Part shown: piece after piece, positions 18,125 through 26,682 of the stretch
How positions within the stretch are numbered: the stretch's first letter is position 1
Layout of the letters: every line of letters starts with the position of its first letter
The notes under the pieces: generated by a model
Seen by the model: only the letters and a program-made list of their open reading frames with translations
Told to the model about the DNA's origin: nothing
Database searches by the model: none
DNA from: Mucilaginibacter sp. OK283
Lineage (GTDB): Bacteria > Bacteroidota > Bacteroidia > Sphingobacteriales > Sphingobacteriaceae
Reading direction: 5' to 3'
DNA: 64,000 nt
Assembly (NCBI RefSeq): GCF_900110415.1
Contig: NZ_FODR01000003.1
Location: forward strand, 596,187 to 660,186
Program-made: the position numbers and the translations under genes

Positions 18125-20772
18125 AATACCCAATAGATCACCCCTTTTCTTTAACGGCAACGGAGGTGGTCGGGTTGGCTCAAACAAATAGCAATACAGG
18201 GATTTCTGAACATGAGGCCACGAAACGCCGTAAAGCCTATGGCCCCAATGCTTACCAAACGCAAAAACTAAAAAGCCGATGGATGATATTACTGGCCCAG
18301 TTCAGGAGCCCCATTGTTTATCTTCTGGTTTTTGGCGCAGCCGTTTCGCTGTACTTTAAAGACCGGTTAGAAACCATGTCTATCCTGGCGGTTATCATCA
18401 TTAATGCCATGATTGGTTTTTTTATGGAAATGCAGGCACGCAGTTCAATGAACGCCCTGAAAAAAATGGAGGTGATACGGGCCAAAGTGATTCGCAACGG
18501 CGAAGCCAGGCCGATTCCGGCTGATGAGCTGGTGCCCGGCGACCTGGTTTTGCTTGAGGCTGGAGATATGATCCCTGCAGATGGACGCCTGGTTGCTGTA
18601 AGCAGGCTACAATGCGATGAATCTCCGCTAACCGGTGAATCACTTCCGTCTGATAAAATAACAGAACGGCTAAAGGAAGATAGCAGTATTGGTGACCAGC
18701 GAAACATGGCTTTTAAAGGCACTTCTGTAATGAACGGAAACGGGAAAATGGTGATTACCGGGATAGGCGCAAATACACAGTTAGGTGTCATTACCGCTTT
18801 GGTTGAAAGTTCGGCCGAAACGATTACCCCGCTGGATAAAAAGCTGAACAAGTTAAGCCGGAAACTAATCTGGATTACCCTGACCATGACCGTTATTTTT
18901 GCGGTAACAGGGTTTATACAAGGCAAAGCTTTCCTGACTATTATAGAAACCTCCATTGCGCTGGCTGTTGCTGCGATACCTGAGGGCTTGCCAATTGTAG
19001 CGACTGTTGCCTTGGCATACGGGATGTTGCTGATGGCCAGGCGAAATGCCATTGTAAAGAAAATATCCGCCGTAGAAACGCTGGGCAGTACCGGGGTGAT
19101 CCTGACGGACAAGACCGGCACCCTGACCGAAAACAAGATACATGTGGATACGTTTGCGTTTCCGGAGGAAAGTGTTAAGGTTCATATCGAAAATAACCTC
19201 CTGAAATTTCCGGGTGGCACTATCAAGTTGAGCGCCGAAAACTTGGATAAACTCTTATTAGCTGGGATTCTGTGCAATAACGCTGATGAAACGACAGGGG
19301 ATCCCGTGGAAGTGGCATTAATGCAGATAGCCATAGCTACGGGGTTAGATACCGACGAATTAATTAAGCAATACGTACGGATTGGCGAGGTGCCATTTAA
19401 CTCGGAAATTATGATGATGTGCACCCTGCACCAAACGCCGTCCGGATATTTTGCCGCGGCTAAAGGTTCGGTTGAACGGCTGTTAGAAAAATGCAGCCAA
19501 ATACAATCGGGGGCATTTTTCAAGGCTCTTGACAACGAATCCCGTAATGCCATACTTTTAAAATCTGAGAAGATGGCTGCCAGCGGCCTGCGGGTGTTGG
19601 CATTTGCCTACCGGCTGGACGATGCGCTTACCAGGCATAACTATTTGAATGATCTGATTTATATTGGTATGGCTGGTTTTATTGACCCGCCCCGGATAGA
19701 CATCAAAGGAGCAATCCTGGCTTGTAGAAATGCAGGCATTAAAGTGGTGATGATTACAGGCGACCATCCGCAAACCGCATTAAACATTGCCCGTAAGGTA
19801 GGTTTGATTGATGGTAACAGCAAAGACGTAATCACCGGAAAAGAACTGCCTGAAAATGCTTCCCTGACTAAAGCATGGAGACATCGGGTATTGGGCACTT
19901 CTGTTTTTGCACGCACTTCCCCCAGGCAAAAATTGGAAATAGCGGAGGTCTTCCAACAGGCCGGATTTGTAGTTGCCATGACAGGTGATGGTGTAAACGA
20001 TGCGCCAGCGTTAAAAAAAGCAGATGTAAGTATTGCCATGGGCCAGCGGGGAACACAGGTGGCTAAAGAAACAGCCAGTATCATATTGAAAGACGATTCG
20101 TTCACTTCCATCGCCCGGGCAGTTGCACACGGCCGCGAGATATTTCAAAACATACAAAAGTTTGTGGTATACCTGGTGTCCTGTAACCTGAGCGAGATAT
20201 TTATAGTTACTATTTTAGGTGTTATCACTCCCGCAGCTACCTTATTGCCGCTACAGATCCTTTTCTTAAATATGGTGACCGACATCTTCCCTGCACTTGC
20301 ACTGGGTTTGGGTACGGGCGATACTACCGTAATGCTGCGGCCCCCGCGCGATCCCCAAAAAGATATCATCACCAACAAAAAATGGCGGGTTATAGCGCTA
20401 TACGCAGCTGTTGTTGCCTCTACGGTCATCCTTGCGGTTGTTTATGCCAGTAAAGTGCTGCACAGCGATGATAGTACCTGCAATAATGTAGCGTTTATTA
20501 CTCTTACCTTCGCCCAGTTATTTCATGTGTTCAACATGTCATCGAAAGGTTCCGGCTTTTTGAATAATGAGATCACGAGGAACAAATGGATATGGATTGC
20601 TATTTTGCTCTGCAGCGGCCTTATCCTGATGGTTTATGCTGTGCCTGGCCTGCGGTTGGTTTTAGGGCTTTCTGTACTTCCTTTTAAAGTGTGGCTGACC
20701 GCTATATGTGTTAGCCTGTTGCCGTTAGCTATTTTTCAGGTTCATAAAGCTATCCAAAAAATGGTACACTAA
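18121..20772 (+). CDS. P-type cation-transporting ATPase (P2 type, Ca2+-like)
   Basis: An 883-residue cation ATPase of normal length. It has the N-terminal cation-ATPase domain, the actuator motif TGES at 171-174, the phosphorylation site DKTGTLTEN with D330, and the hinge MTGDGVNDAP near residue 620. The M4 motif is AAIPEGLP with PEGL at 287-290, which is the ion-site signature of Ca2+ and some Na+/K+ pumps rather than heavy-metal pumps. The substrate is inferred as Ca2+ or another light cation. It overlaps the last USP gene by four bases, and its stop overlaps the stop of the convergent permease gene. Confidence 0.92.
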   Translation: MKYPIDHPFSLTATEVVGLAQTNSNTGISEHEATKRRKAYGPNAYQTQKLKSRWMILLAQFRSPIVYLLVFGAAVSLYFKDRLETMSILAVIIINAMIGFFMEMQARSSMNALKKMEVIRAKVIRNGEARPIPADELVPGDLVLLEAGDMIPADGRLVAVSRLQCDESPLTGESLPSDKITERLKEDSSIGDQRNMAFKGTSVMNGNGKMVITGIGANTQLGVITALVESSAETITPLDKKLNKLSRKLIWITLTMTVIFAVTGFIQGKAFLTIIETSIALAVAAIPEGLPIVATVALAYGMLLMARRNAIVKKISAVETLGSTGVILTDKTGTLTENKIHVDTFAFPEESVKVHIENNLLKFPGGTIKLSAENLDKLLLAGILCNNADETTGDPVEVALMQIAIATGLDTDELIKQYVRIGEVPFNSEIMMMCTLHQTPSGYFAAAKGSVERLLEKCSQIQSGAFFKALDNESRNAILLKSEKMAASGLRVLAFAYRLDDALTRHNYLNDLIYIGMAGFIDPPRIDIKGAILACRNAGIKVVMITGDHPQTALNIARKVGLIDGNSKDVITGKELPENASLTKAWRHRVLGTSVFARTSPRQKLEIAEVFQQAGFVVAMTGDGVNDAPALKKADVSIAMGQRGTQVAKETASIILKDDSFTSIARAVAHGREIFQNIQKFVVYLVSCNLSEIFIVTILGVITPAATLLPLQILFLNMVTDIFPALALGLGTGDTTVMLRPPRDPQKDIITNKKWRVIALYAAVVASTVILAVVYASKVLHSDDSTCNNVAFITLTFAQLFHVFNMSSKGSGFLNNEITRNKWIWIAILLCSGLILMVYAVPGLRLVLGLSVLPFKVWLTAICVSLLPLAIFQVHKAIQKMVH

Positions 20773-21839
20773 ATTTGCAGCTCGCTTTTTATCGGCCGTT
20801 CGTCGCCCAGTAGTACACCCCATTGCTTATAATTTTCAGTACGGTCAAACATGATTTTTAAAATAGAAAGCACCGGCATTGCCAGGAACATCCCCGACAA
20901 GCCCGCCATAACACCGCCAACGATAATACCAACGATAGAAACAAGCGGGTTGATTTTTACCTGCGAACCCACAATACGCGGCATGAGGATATTATTGTCC
21001 AGAAATTGTACTGCTGTAATGGCTCCTAATACGATCAGCACATCCAAAAGGCTCTCTGATGAAGCCAGGGTAAGGAGTACGCTCAAAATATTGCCAATTA
21101 ATGCACCAAGGTAGGGTATCAGGTTTAGAAAAGCGAAGATGATACCAATGAGTAAGGCGTTGCGGATACCGAAAAGCCACAATGTGCCCCCTAAAAGAAC
21201 AATGATGTAGGTAATCTGTATCAACAATCCCACCAGGTAGCTTTTAATCATTTTTTCGGTCTGCCGTACAATCTCTTCTACATTTTGGTATTCATCTTTT
21301 TTAAACCACATCAGCAGGAACTTTAAAAAAAGGTTCCGGTACAGGATGATAAAGTAGATATAAATAGGCAGTAAGCCTATAAATATAATGATGCCCGATA
21401 AAGATCCGGCTGCACCACTCAATACGCCGCCCAACGAACTGAATAGTTTTTTGCTCTGCTCATTAATGAATTTAACTTGCTCTGCCGGGGAATAGCCAAA
21501 TGAACGGCTTATCCAGATACTCAGGTCATCCAGGTGCTTGGCCACGGTACGTTGGATCTGCGGAAAATCATCCAACAAGGCCCCCAGTTGACTTGAGAAC
21601 AGCCAAATGATTAACACCACCACGATGGTTAATAATAAAATTGGTAAAAAAACAGCTACCACTTCAGGTACCCTTATTTTTTTAAAAAACCGGAATACAG
21701 GCAAAAGTACCAAACTGAAAAAAAAAGCCATTAATAAGGGCATGATGATAGTATTCCCAACAACTACGATCGTTCCTAAAACAAACAGACCAATGAGTTC
21801 TATGGCCCGTTTCACGGATTCCGGCATTACTTTTACCAT
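20769..21839 (-). CDS. AI-2E/PerM family membrane protein
   Basis: A 356-residue integral membrane protein. Hydrophobic segments lie near 15-45, 60-85, 135-165, 205-255 and 265-330, the usual pattern of this family. The conserved region is LIPYLGALIGNILSVLLTL followed by FLDNNILMPRIVGSQVKINPLVSI. Members have been linked to autoinducer-2 export and to Na+/H+ exchange, so the substrate is not predictable. It converges on the P-type ATPase with a four-base overlap of stop codons. The start could also be the Met five residues later. Confidence 0.92.
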   Translation of the reverse strand: MVKVMPESVKRAIELIGLFVLGTIVVVGNTIIMPLLMAFFFSLVLLPVFRFFKKIRVPEVVAVFLPILLLTIVVVLIIWLFSSQLGALLDDFPQIQRTVAKHLDDLSIWISRSFGYSPAEQVKFINEQSKKLFSSLGGVLSGAAGSLSGIIIFIGLLPIYIYFIILYRNLFLKFLLMWFKKDEYQNVEEIVRQTEKMIKSYLVGLLIQITYIIVLLGGTLWLFGIRNALLIGIIFAFLNLIPYLGALIGNILSVLLTLASSESLLDVLIVLGAITAVQFLDNNILMPRIVGSQVKINPLVSIVGIIVGGVMAGLSGMFLAMPVLSILKIMFDRTENYKQWGVLLGDERPIKSELQI

Positions 21840-21955
21840 GGGGTGCAGTTTTTGCGCTCTTGCGGGGATTAGCCGGTTTACGAGCTTTTCGACTTAATAT
21901 TTTCTTACCAAATGTCATCATTTGCAGGTGCTATTTTGCCAACTGGCATCAGGTG

Positions 21956-21979
21956 AAATAATGATCATAATCATTATTT
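21956..21979. promoter_or_regulatory. AT-rich palindrome resembling a widened Fur box
   Basis: AAATAATGAT and ATCATTATTT are perfect inverted arms around a 4-base spacer CATA. The arms match the half-sites of the classical Fur box, but Fur boxes have a shorter spacer, so a Fur role is only a suggestion. It lies 117 bp upstream of the permease start and 290 bp upstream of the GH28-like gene. Confidence 0.4.
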
Positions 21980-22015
21980 ACGGCAAAACCAGCTGTACAG
22001 GGCAATTGGCAACGG

Positions 22016-22039
22016 GGGCAAATAGATTGGCATTTTCAA
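22016..22039 (+). repeat. Direct repeat flanking the GH28-like gene, left copy
   Basis: GGGCAAATAGATTGGCA followed by TTTTCAA recurs downstream of the gene at 23826-23848 with one base missing and two changes. The pair flanks the GH28-like gene with 1.8 kb between copies. Confidence 0.5.
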
Positions 22040-22271
22040 GCTAATAATTGTCATTCAGGCTATTTTATATTGAAACGCATGCAGATAAAGCATTTTTTTC
22101 GTTTGGGATAAACATTTATTAAATATACCCCCTGTATTTGACCCCATAACCGCCTTTCTCTCCGTTTTTTTCGGGCGACTTTTATGGCTTCTTCAAAGGC
22201 AATAATTATTGACGTAATGGAGGGCTGCCCCGGTGTCAGGTACACGCCGCAAGTTTTAACTTTTATATTTA

Positions 22272-23765
22272 ATGAAAAAAAGAATTATTAAACTGTTTTT
22301 ATTGTTGCTTTGTATTGTAAGCCATGTAAATGCCCAACTTATTACTTACAAAGCTCCTGTTGGCGCTGCCTTAACTACCGATTTTATAGTAAAAGTAAGG
22401 CAAAAGGGAGGTGAATGGAAAACACTGCCTACATATAAGGCTACAGTTACCAATATAGTTAACACCAAAAGTGAACATCAGACTACCTCTTTTGCATATT
22501 TTGATTTTTCGGGTATTGTAGAGGTTGCTGTTACTTACAATAAAGGTACCGTTGAACAAGCCAGGGTGAGACCATTGGGCTTTGGTATAGTCCCCAGGAT
22601 ACAATTTAACACACTCTCCTTTTTTCTGGATAAGCCCCGTAATCTTTCCGTTGAAATAAATGGGGATATACTTCATAACCTCCAGTTATTCGCAAACCCG
22701 GTTGAAACTTTCCATCCGTCACCAGCCGACACCAATATAACCTATTTTGGCCCTGGGATACACCAGGTAGGTGTTCTTAAGGCGCGGTCAAATCAAACCA
22801 TCTACCTGGCAGGCGGTGCTATTGTACAGGGGCAAATACTTATCAGTAAAGCCGAGAACGTTCGTATTTTGGGACGCGGAATATTAACTCAGCTGCCCGT
22901 TTTTCAGAAGCAAAATGCCGCCAAAGCCGAGCTTCCGACCGTACAGAGCTCCCGTAACGACCAGTTGACTGTAGCGTTTTCAAAAAATGTTGAAGTGGAT
23001 GGTATCATCGTTTTGCCACATAAGTATAGTATACTTATCGGCCAGTCGGCAGGTGTGAAGATCAGTAATTTTAAGTCAATCAGCTTTGAAGGCAATGCCG
23101 ATGGTATTGACGTTTTTTGCAGCTCGGACGTTGCCATCAGCGATATTTTTATGAGAAACTCAGACGATTGCATAGCTATTTACGGTCATAGGTGGAATTA
23201 TTATGGCAATACCAGGAATATCTCAGTTTCCAATGCTACACTTTGGGCAGATGTTGCCCACCCCGTACTGATTGGCACTCATGGCGATACCGACAAGCCG
23301 GACACACTTGAAAATATGACTTTTAAGAATATTGACGTTCTGGAACAGCACGAGCACCAGATAGATTACCAGGGTTGTATTGCGCTGAATGCCGGAGACA
23401 GCAACCTGTTAAACCAATTGCGTTTCGAAAATATCAGGGTCGAAGATTTCAGAGAAGGGCAACTTGTTAATATCAGGGTAATGTTTAATCACTATTACAA
23501 TACTTCGCCGGGCAGAGGAATACAAAATGTATATTTTAAAAATGTTGATTTCAATGGACATCACTCCAATATTTCGGTCGTCGCGGGCTACGATAATGAA
23601 CGCCGGATAAAAAATGTTGTATTTGAAAATTTAAAGATCAACGGGGTAAGCATAGCAGATGATATGCCAGGGAAGCCAGGTTATTATAAAACAGGGGATA
23701 TGGCGAATATCCTTATCGGGGAACATACCGATGGCATTCGCTTTATTGCGACTAAGGACAAATAG
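22272..23765 (+). CDS. GH28-like right-handed beta-helix glycosidase, secreted
   Basis: A 497-residue protein with signal peptide ending VNAQ. The N-terminal 150 residues form a beta-sandwich-like region. The rest is a parallel beta helix with repeated short strands (VRILGRGILTQ, NVEVDGIIV, GVKISNFKSI, DVAISDIFM, NISVSNATLW). The GH28 active-site pattern is recognisable: NADGIDV (NTD in typical members), SDDCIAI, and GTHGD in place of GHG. These supply the carboxylates of an inverting polygalacturonase-type enzyme, but the changed HG motif suggests another substrate such as a different uronide or dextran-like glycan. It stands alone between repeats, and no SusCD pair is adjacent. Confidence 0.78.
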   Translation: MKKRIIKLFLLLLCIVSHVNAQLITYKAPVGAALTTDFIVKVRQKGGEWKTLPTYKATVTNIVNTKSEHQTTSFAYFDFSGIVEVAVTYNKGTVEQARVRPLGFGIVPRIQFNTLSFFLDKPRNLSVEINGDILHNLQLFANPVETFHPSPADTNITYFGPGIHQVGVLKARSNQTIYLAGGAIVQGQILISKAENVRILGRGILTQLPVFQKQNAAKAELPTVQSSRNDQLTVAFSKNVEVDGIIVLPHKYSILIGQSAGVKISNFKSISFEGNADGIDVFCSSDVAISDIFMRNSDDCIAIYGHRWNYYGNTRNISVSNATLWADVAHPVLIGTHGDTDKPDTLENMTFKNIDVLEQHEHQIDYQGCIALNAGDSNLLNQLRFENIRVEDFREGQLVNIRVMFNHYYNTSPGRGIQNVYFKNVDFNGHHSNISVVAGYDNERRIKNVVFENLKINGVSIADDMPGKPGYYKTGDMANILIGEHTDGIRFIATKDK

Positions 23766-23824
23766 TTAAATTAAGCCGGAAAGTATATATCATCATACAT
23801 TCTGCTGCCAGTTCATAGGAAGTT

Positions 23825-23848
23825 CGGGCAATAGATTGGCACATTCAA
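23825..23848 (+). repeat. Direct repeat flanking the GH28-like gene, right copy
   Basis: CGGGCAATAGATTGGCA followed by CATTCAA is the partner of 22016-22039. It lies about 60 bp after the GH28-like stop codon. The CGGGCA here can also pair with TGCCCG about 50 bases further on. Confidence 0.5.
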
Positions 23849-23902
23849 AAAATGTCAATATATAAGTTAGTAATGCCCGGAAAATCGAATTAAACAAAAG
23901 AC

Positions 23903-24562
23903 CTATTTATCCGCCGGGTTTTTCTTTTTATTTGCCAACATGTCCATCATTTTTAATAAACGTTCGTTCCTGGTTTTTTCCTGTTTGGCGGTCAGTATCC
24001 AAAGCACGTACTCTTTTTTATTGCTGTACGATAGCTGTTGGTACCAGGCCATAGCCGCGGGTTGTTGTTCAAGGGTGGTTTTTATATAGTGCGGAAGGGT
24101 AATAACTTTGTTGTCAACGTCAATATAAGCGTTATGCTCATTATTACGGATGCCGTCGTTTCTTCCTTCGGATACTTTTACCTTATCGTGGGGGCGGAAA
24201 CGTAACGCAGTCCAGGTTTCATTTACGGCGGCAGATGCAACCGGGCGCAGACCATAAACGGCAGGTTCGGTCCAGCTGCTCATCATCTCCAGATCGGTGG
24301 CGATTTTAGAAGTTTTTTTTGGGTAGATGATCCAGAAAACAGCATCGTCATTTAATACCGGGATAATTACTTTCAGCTCTGATGCCAATTCCTGGCTGTT
24401 GATGATAAATAAAAGTATCCCGTTAAAACTGCCGACGCTATTAAAAACAATTTCGGCATCATCGGGTAGCGGCAATAAGCTATCCAGAAAATTAGCAGGT
24501 GCGTTATGCAACAACCAGCGTGAATTGGGTTTTATCTGGAGTTTTTTTGTTAAGGCGTTCAT
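23903..24562 (-). CDS. YdeI/OmdA family protein
   Basis: A 219-residue cytosolic protein. The C-terminal 60 residues match the OmdA (OmpD-associated) module: ITLPHYIKTTLEQQPAAMAWYQQLSYSNKKEYVLWILTAKQEKTRNERLLKMMDMLANKKK. The upstream part contains an AFWIIYPKKTSK-like segment (AVFWIIYPKKTSKIATDLEMM), typical of DUF3052-like or YdeI N-terminal regions. Members are described as bacteriocin-protection proteins in some annotations, with weak experimental support. A heptad-repeat array ends five bases upstream of its ATG. Confidence 0.75.
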   Translation of the reverse strand: MNALTKKLQIKPNSRWLLHNAPANFLDSLLPLPDDAEIVFNSVGSFNGILLFIINSQELASELKVIIPVLNDDAVFWIIYPKKTSKIATDLEMMSSWTEPAVYGLRPVASAAVNETWTALRFRPHDKVKVSEGRNDGIRNNEHNAYIDVDNKVITLPHYIKTTLEQQPAAMAWYQQLSYSNKKEYVLWILTAKQEKTRNERLLKMMDMLANKKKNPADK

Positions 24563-24566
24563 TTTT

Positions 24567-24722
24567 GTTCATGGTTCATAGATCATAGTTAATAGTTCAT
24601 GATTCATGGGGGAGCAAGTTATAAACTTTAAAAGAAACTTTGAACTATAGCGATGATCGGGTTTATCCGAATAAGTTAAAAACGCAAAAAGAAAACTATG
24701 AACCATCAACCATGATCTATGA
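24567..24722. repeat. Inverted pair of 7-bp-period arrays (word GTTCATA)
   Basis: On the plus strand 24567-24608 holds six consecutive heptads (GTTCATG, GTTCATA, GATCATA, GTTAATA, GTTCATG, ATTCATG). The inverse array lies at 24695-24722 (ACTATGA, ACCATCA, ACCATGA, TCTATGA). The two can pair into a long hairpin with an 86-base loop. The right array contains the stop codon of the methyltransferase gene (24717-24719). The array fills most of the gap between that gene and ydeI. Confidence 0.85.
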
Positions 24723-25253
24723 ACCAGCTACCAGCTTGGCAAAAAAGTCCCACAGTACAATGCCGGCGGATACTACAATATTAAAAGAGTGTTTGGTGCC
24801 AAACTGGGGGATTTCGATACAGGCGTCTATGGATTGCATAACCTCGTCGCTTACGCCGTTTACCTCGTTGCCAAATATGAGGGCGTACTTTTGGGCAGGA
24901 TCGGGAACGAATTCATTGAGCATGGTGCTGTTTTCGGCTTGCTCAACGGCAATAATCTGGTAGCCCTCACTGCGCAATTGTTCAACAGCCTGTAACGGTG
25001 TTTCGTAATAGGTCCAGTTTACAGATAGGGTGGCGCCGAGCGCGGTTTTTTCAATTTCGCGGTGTGGCGGCTGGGCGGTGATTCCGCAAAGGCAAATTTG
25101 CTCAACCGCAAAACCATCTGAAGTACGAAAAATGGAACCGATATTGTGCATGCTACGCACATTATCCAATACTACAGCAACCGGCAGTTTGGCTTGTTCT
25201 TTAAATTCATCAACCGAAGCCCGGTTTAGCTCATCTAACTTTAGTTTACGCAT
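24717..25253 (-). CDS. SpoU/TrmH-family RNA methyltransferase
   Basis: A 178-residue SPOUT methyltransferase of the compact type. Motif 1 is VLDNVRSMHNIGSIFRTSDGF with the catalytic Asn-Arg pair. Motif 2 is LIFGNEVNGVSDEVM. Motif 3 is CIEIPQFGTKHSFNIVVSAGIVLWDF, which forms the deep trefoil knot and the S-adenosylmethionine site. It probably 2'-O-methylates tRNA or rRNA. The Met at 25253 is chosen because the ten upstream codons lie in a repeat palindrome. Its last codons and stop (GGT TCA TAG) are themselves part of a 7-bp repeat array. Confidence 0.9.
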   Translation of the reverse strand: MRKLKLDELNRASVDEFKEQAKLPVAVVLDNVRSMHNIGSIFRTSDGFAVEQICLCGITAQPPHREIEKTALGATLSVNWTYYETPLQAVEQLRSEGYQIIAVEQAENSTMLNEFVPDPAQKYALIFGNEVNGVSDEVMQSIDACIEIPQFGTKHSFNIVVSAGIVLWDFFAKLVAGS

Positions 25254-25261
25254 TTTTTTAT

Positions 25262-25296
25262 TTGTCCATAGTCTATGGTCCATAGACCATGGACAA
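25262..25296. repeat. Five-heptad palindrome (word TAGTCTA/TGGTCCA)
   Basis: Exactly 35 bases form five heptads: TTGTCCA, TAGTCTA, TGGTCCA, TAGACCA, TGGACAA. The block is also a near-perfect palindrome with one mismatched position per arm. It lies between galK and the methyltransferase gene, in a 59-bp gap. Confidence 0.85.
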
Positions 25297-25312
25297 AAGT
25301 ATAAAAAGAGAA

Positions 25313-26479
25313 TTAAATAGCCACTTCGTTTAACAGGCCCACGCCATTGCCTATTAGCGAGCTGTACACCGATGGGGCGTAACCTATTTTGCTGGTATAG
25401 TATTCGGTAACGCCTTTGCTATAGTCTTCAAAGGCATCGCCTTTTACCAAAGCTATGGCGCAGCCGCCAAAACCTGCCCCTGTCATGCGGGCACCGGCTA
25501 CGTTGGGGTTGGTTTTACTGTATTCGGCAACGGTATCAAGTTCAATGCCGCTTACCTCGTATAAATCGCGCAATGAATCATGCGAAGCGTACATCAGCCT
25601 GCCAAATTCATCAAGGTTATTGCCGGCCAATGCTTTGGCAGCAAGTTTTACCCGGTCGTTCTCTTCAATAACGTGTTTGGCGCGTTTAAGTACTGTAGGA
25701 TTGGTAATCAGGTGCTGGTATTTGCCGAAGGTTTCGGCATCAATATCGCATAAGTAATTGATATCCAATTCCTGCTGTAATGCTTTCAAAGCGGTTTGGC
25801 ATTCTTCTACACGTTCATTGTATTTTGATTCGGCCAGTTTGCGGGGCTTGTTGGTGTTGATAATGGCCAGCACATATTCGCCCAGGTTGCTGTCAACTGC
25901 TTCGTAATCAAGTGTGTCGCAGTTTAGCATCAGGGCTTTGTTTTTTTCGCCAAAGGCAACAGCAAACTGGTCCATAATGCCGCAGTTTACACCAATAAAG
26001 TTATTCTCCACCGACTTAGATAGCTTAACCAAATCAAGTTTGCTATAACCGCTGTTAAAAATATCATTCAACGCAAAAGAGGTAACCACCTCGATAGAGG
26101 CCGACGACGACAGGCCCGAACCGATGGGGATATCGCCGTAAAAAAGCATGTCAAGTCCTTTCAAATCATGGCCTTCCTGTATAAAGCTGTTGATTACACC
26201 GATTGGGAAATTAAACCAGGTTTCGCCAACTTTTTCATATGATGCCTGTAAAGGGGTATCTTGCTGCTCATTGAAATTTAAGCTCCTGAAACGGAAAACA
26301 CCATCCTCATTAGGCGATGTTAACAGGTAAGTGCCAAAAGTGATGGCGCAGGGCATAACCAGCCCCCCGTTATAATCGATATGTTCGCCGATAAGGTTTA
26401 CGCGTCCTGGTGAGAAGTAGGCGTTGTCGGCTTCTTTATTAAAGATGTTGATAAATTCCTTGTGCAGATTATTCTTCAT
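25313..26479 (-). CDS. galK: Galactokinase
   Basis: A 388-residue GHMP kinase of normal galactokinase length. It shows the galactokinase signature FSPGRVNLIGEHIDYNGG near residues 20-37, the phosphate-binding GHMP motif IPIGSGLSSSASIE, and the C-terminal GAGFGGCAIALV. It phosphorylates galactose at C1 as the first Leloir step. No galT or galE is adjacent. The frame has another Met ten codons upstream, but MKNNLHKEF at 26479 is the better start. The upstream 200 bp are AT-rich and shared with the divergent yciI promoter. Confidence 0.95.
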   Translation of the reverse strand: MKNNLHKEFINIFNKEADNAYFSPGRVNLIGEHIDYNGGLVMPCAITFGTYLLTSPNEDGVFRFRSLNFNEQQDTPLQASYEKVGETWFNFPIGVINSFIQEGHDLKGLDMLFYGDIPIGSGLSSSASIEVVTSFALNDIFNSGYSKLDLVKLSKSVENNFIGVNCGIMDQFAVAFGEKNKALMLNCDTLDYEAVDSNLGEYVLAIINTNKPRKLAESKYNERVEECQTALKALQQELDINYLCDIDAETFGKYQHLITNPTVLKRAKHVIEENDRVKLAAKALAGNNLDEFGRLMYASHDSLRDLYEVSGIELDTVAEYSKTNPNVAGARMTGAGFGGCAIALVKGDAFEDYSKGVTEYYTSKIGYAPSVYSSLIGNGVGLLNEVAI

Positions 26480-26591
26480 TATTCGGTTTATATTACAATT
26501 GGAAAACAAATATTGTAAAAATTGTCAAGTTTACATTTATAAAATTAAATTAATTTCAAAAAACATCAAATTTTAGGTAAGAAAATAGAAG

Positions 26592-26622
26592 TTTCGCCTG
26601 GATTTTTAATTTTATAGCTTTA
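26592..26622 (+). promoter_or_regulatory. Candidate promoter of the YciI-like gene
   Basis: TTTC at 26592-26595 and TAGCTTTA at 26615-26622 are separated by 19 bases and resemble TTTG-N19-TAnnTTTG with one change in each box. A leader of about 60 bases would follow. Confidence 0.35.
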
Positions 26623-26682
26623 CATCTATCAAAAACATAAATTAACCCTATAAGTTAAATTACGACAATCAAATTTTAAACT

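Larger units (their letters stand above)
21840..22271. other. Divergent intergenic region with operator-like repeats
   Basis: This 432-bp gap between divergent genes has no convincing coding sequence. It contains a perfect AT-rich palindrome (21956-21979), a TGCCA-AC-TGGCA inverted repeat at about 21937-21949, and two same-orientation TTGGCA boxes 21 bp apart at 22006 and 22027. The second TTGGCA box is part of a 24-base sequence that recurs downstream of the GH28-like gene. Confidence 0.5.

Noticed and set aside
18060..18191. Frameshift between the last USP and the ATPase
   Set aside because: The four-base ATGA overlap leaves both reading frames complete, so this is normal translational coupling, not a broken fusion.
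18318..19136. Long minus-strand frame (272 codons) inside the P-type ATPase gene
   Set aside because: It is fully antisense to a gene with all catalytic motifs and has no family; it reflects codon bias on the opposite strand.
22060..22245. Small minus-strand open frame of 61 codons with a basic segment
   Set aside because: No family, no supporting start signal, and it lies in the promoter region of the GH28-like gene; treated as chance.
24567..24722. CRISPR array
   Set aside because: The units are only seven bases, without spacers, and no cas genes are present. The same holds for the other heptad arrays.
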